A stretch of DNA of 14,500 nt from the NCBI GenBank assembly GCA_022776785.1, contig JALFHA010000108.1, positions 1 to 14,500 of the forward strand. The letters are read 5' to 3'. The stretch comes from Clostridiales bacterium. GTDB lineage: Bacteria; Bacillota; Clostridia; Christensenellales; Aristaeellaceae. Under the pieces are notes generated by a model. It was given only the letters and a program-made list of their open reading frames with translations. It did no database searches and was not told the origin of the DNA. Numbering within the stretch: the stretch's first letter is position 1; each line of letters begins with the position of its first letter. A program made the translations under genes and the position numbers. Below, piece after piece: positions 13,091 through 14,500 of this stretch.

Positions 13091-13795
13091 ATGGAAACGG
13101 TGCGCAAGGCGCGCAAGCTGCCTGAGCAGATTGCCGACAGGCTCCGCGAGATGATCATCCAGGAGGAAATGAAGACCGGCACCAAGCTGCCCGCGGAGGC
13201 GGAGCTGATGGCGCGCTTCGGCGTGAGCCGCTCGACGGTGCGCGAGGCGGTCAAGATCCTACAGACAGAGCACATCGTGGATATCCGCCAGGGGCAGGGT
13301 ACGTTCCTGTGCGCGATGCCGGGGCTGGCGGAGGATCCGCTGGGCCTGCGCTTTGCCGACCAGGAGGAGCTCATCGCGCAGCTGCTGGAGACGCGGCTGC
13401 TGGTGGAGCCGGGCGTGGCCGCGCTGGCCGCCACGCGCAGGCGGACGGAGCAGCTCGCCGAGATGAAGACGCTGCTGGACAGGATGGACAACGCCTATCT
13501 GCACGGCGAGGACTACACGCACTTCGACTTTGAGTTCCATTCGCTGATTGCGCGGTGCACGGGCAACGACGTGGTGATGCGCCTGCTGCCGACGATTCAC
13601 GAGTCCATCAAGGCGGGTTATCACCACACGCAGCGCGTGGAGGGCAGCTATCAGCGCGCCAGCCAGTGCCATCTGGAGATGTACCGCGGCATTGCCGAGG
13701 GCGACAGCGAGCGCGCGCGCAGGGCGGCGCAGCGCCACATGATCCAGACGATGCACGACTCCGGCGTGGACGTGCCGCAGGTGCTGCTGCCATGA
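13091..13795 (+). CDS. GntR-family transcriptional regulator, FadR/FCD subfamily
   Basis: The 234-residue length is typical of the FadR subfamily. Residues about 8-72 form the winged helix-turn-helix, with KLPAEAELMARFGVSRSTVREAVKIL and the wing RQGQGTF. The C-terminal FCD domain (about 85-225) keeps the metal-site residues Asp146 and His150 (DFEFH), His194 and His216 with normal spacing, so a metal-assisted small carboxylate ligand is likely. It should bind DNA as a dimer and release it on ligand binding. The ligand is unknown. ATG 13091 is the only start that keeps the full HTH; its RBS is weak and a GC hairpin lies just upstream. It overlaps trmO by 4 nt (ATGA), showing coupling. The inverted repeat over its own promoter suggests autoregulation. 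Confidence 0.92.
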   Translation: METVRKARKLPEQIADRLREMIIQEEMKTGTKLPAEAELMARFGVSRSTVREAVKILQTEHIVDIRQGQGTFLCAMPGLAEDPLGLRFADQEELIAQLLETRLLVEPGVAALAATRRRTEQLAEMKTLLDRMDNAYLHGEDYTHFDFEFHSLIARCTGNDVVMRLLPTIHESIKAGYHHTQRVEGSYQRASQCHLEMYRGIAEGDSERARRAAQRHMIQTMHDSGVDVPQVLLP

Positions 13796-14478
13796 GGGAG
13801 CTGCGCATCGTCGCGCGCATCCGCAGCGACTTTCCGGAGAAGTTCGGCATACCGCGCCAGAGCGGGCTCGTGCCGCAGACGCGGGCGCGTGTGGTGCTCG
13901 AGCCGCCGTATGACAATCCGGATGCGCTGAGGGGCATCGAGGGCTTTTCGCACCTGTGGCTGATCTGGCTGTTTTCCGAAAGCGAGCGGGAGGGCTGGTC
14001 GCCTACGGTTCGGCCGCCGCGGCTGGGCGGCAACACGCGCATGGGCGTGTTCGCCACGCGCTCGCCGTTCCGCCCGAACCCCATCGGCCTGTCCTGCGTG
14101 ACGCTGGAGGGCGTGGAAGCCCACGGGCCGCACGGCGTTTCGCTGCTGGTGGGCGGCGCGGACCTGATGGACGGCACGCCGATCCTGGACATCAAGCCCT
14201 ATCATCCGCTGGCGGACTGCCACCCGGACGCGCGCGGCGGCTTTGCCTCGGCAAGGGCGGATTACGCGGTGGCGGTGGAGTTCCCGCCGGAGCTGGAGGC
14301 GCTCGTGCCGGCGGAGAAGCGCGAGGCGCTGCGCGGGGTGCTCGCGCTCGACCCGCGCCCGGCGTATCAGGATGACCCTCAGCGTCTCTACGGCGTGGCC
14401 TTCGCGGGGAAGAACGTCAAATTTACCGTGAAGGACGGCACGCTGACGGTGCGCGCCGTAGAGGAGCTTGCCAAATGA
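13792..14478 (+). CDS. trmO: tRNA (N6-threonylcarbamoyladenosine37-N6)-methyltransferase TrmO
   Basis: The 228-residue protein matches the TrmO (TsaA/YaeB/VirR) family in length and motifs: the N-terminal IARxxS-type strand with FPEKFGIPRQ, the GNTRMGVFATRSPFRPNPIGLS core (residues 80-101) that binds S-adenosylmethionine and tRNA, DIKPYHPLAD (133-142), and the C-terminal DDPQRLYGVAF (194-204). TrmO methylates t6A37 of certain threonine tRNAs to m6t6A, fine-tuning ACY-codon reading and attenuation. It is cytoplasmic. The ATG at 13792 overlaps the regulator stop (ATGA). A link between a FadR regulator and tRNA modification is not known to me; simple co-transcription may explain it. Confidence 0.93.
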   Translation: MRELRIVARIRSDFPEKFGIPRQSGLVPQTRARVVLEPPYDNPDALRGIEGFSHLWLIWLFSESEREGWSPTVRPPRLGGNTRMGVFATRSPFRPNPIGLSCVTLEGVEAHGPHGVSLLVGGADLMDGTPILDIKPYHPLADCHPDARGGFASARADYAVAVEFPPELEALVPAEKREALRGVLALDPRPAYQDDPQRLYGVAFAGKNVKFTVKDGTLTVRAVEELAK

Positions 14479-14479
14479 T

Positions 14480-14485
14480 TTGACA
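14480..14485 (+). promoter_or_regulatory. Consensus -35 hexamer at window end
   Basis: TTGACA directly follows the trmO stop codon. Its -10 partner would fall beyond the window edge, so a promoter for the next rightward gene is possible but unconfirmed. Confidence 0.3.
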
Positions 14486-14500
14486 AAGGGCATAAAACAT

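Noticed and set aside
13057..13125. 22-codon upstream ORF overlapping the FadR-type regulator start
   Set aside because: The nearest purine-rich site (AAGGAAAGGGA) is about 16 nt from its ATG, too far for normal initiation; no attenuation-type codon run was seen.

Overview
The window is GC-rich (clearly above 60% G+C by eye) bacterial chromosome. It most resembles a high-GC member of the Clostridia (Bacillota). Supporting points are strong GGAGG/AAGGA ribosome binding sites, a FadR-type regulator, CvpA and DUF5711-like neighbours, a clostridial-style Rpn tail remnant and consensus TTATCCACA DnaA boxes. The taxonomic call is inference and I cannot name a genus. No rRNA, tRNA, CRISPR array, prophage or intact insertion sequence was seen.

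Left part (1-4300, + strand): a 5'-truncated calcineurin-like phosphoesterase, a DEDDh 3'-5' exonuclease with a zinc-ribbon-like C-terminus, an M20 amidohydrolase, a two-helix membrane protein, and a remnant of an Rpn/PD-(D/E)XK transposase-like tail. A strong terminator closes this block. The gap after the amidohydrolase holds two perfect, opposed DnaA boxes, and a perfect 16-bp palindrome lies ahead of the membrane protein.

Middle part (4308-7718, - strand): a tightly coupled four-gene operon. In transcription order it encodes a 185-aa two-helix protein, a 655-aa polytopic GT-C-like membrane protein, a 76-aa small protein and a TRIC/UPF0126 channel. A 440-bp, lower-GC block of at least nine hairpins follows upstream (7741-8178), with inverted, related ends; it looks like a REP/BIME-type composite repeat. 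Next come a CvpA-family membrane protein and a membrane-anchored DUF5711-like beta-propeller-type protein (8183-10143, - strand).

Replication module (10144-13090): dnaN and recF lie on the - strand, 3 nt apart. DnaA-box clusters flank the pair, a dense one downstream of recF (10310-10373) and a looser one upstream of dnaN (12764-12825). dnaA and the usual small S4-domain gene between dnaN and recF are absent from this stretch. A 9-mer, ACTTTTGGG, recurs in both flanking clusters. This looks like an origin-proximal locus with rearranged gene order. To its right, divergently transcribed, lies a two-gene operon: a FadR/FCD regulator with a near-consensus promoter and a possible operator, overlapping trmO (tRNA m6t6A37 methyltransferase).

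The best candidates for a second look are the split DnaA-box layout around dnaN-recF with its unnamed 9-mer, the inverted-ended hairpin block, and the uncharacterised membrane operon.
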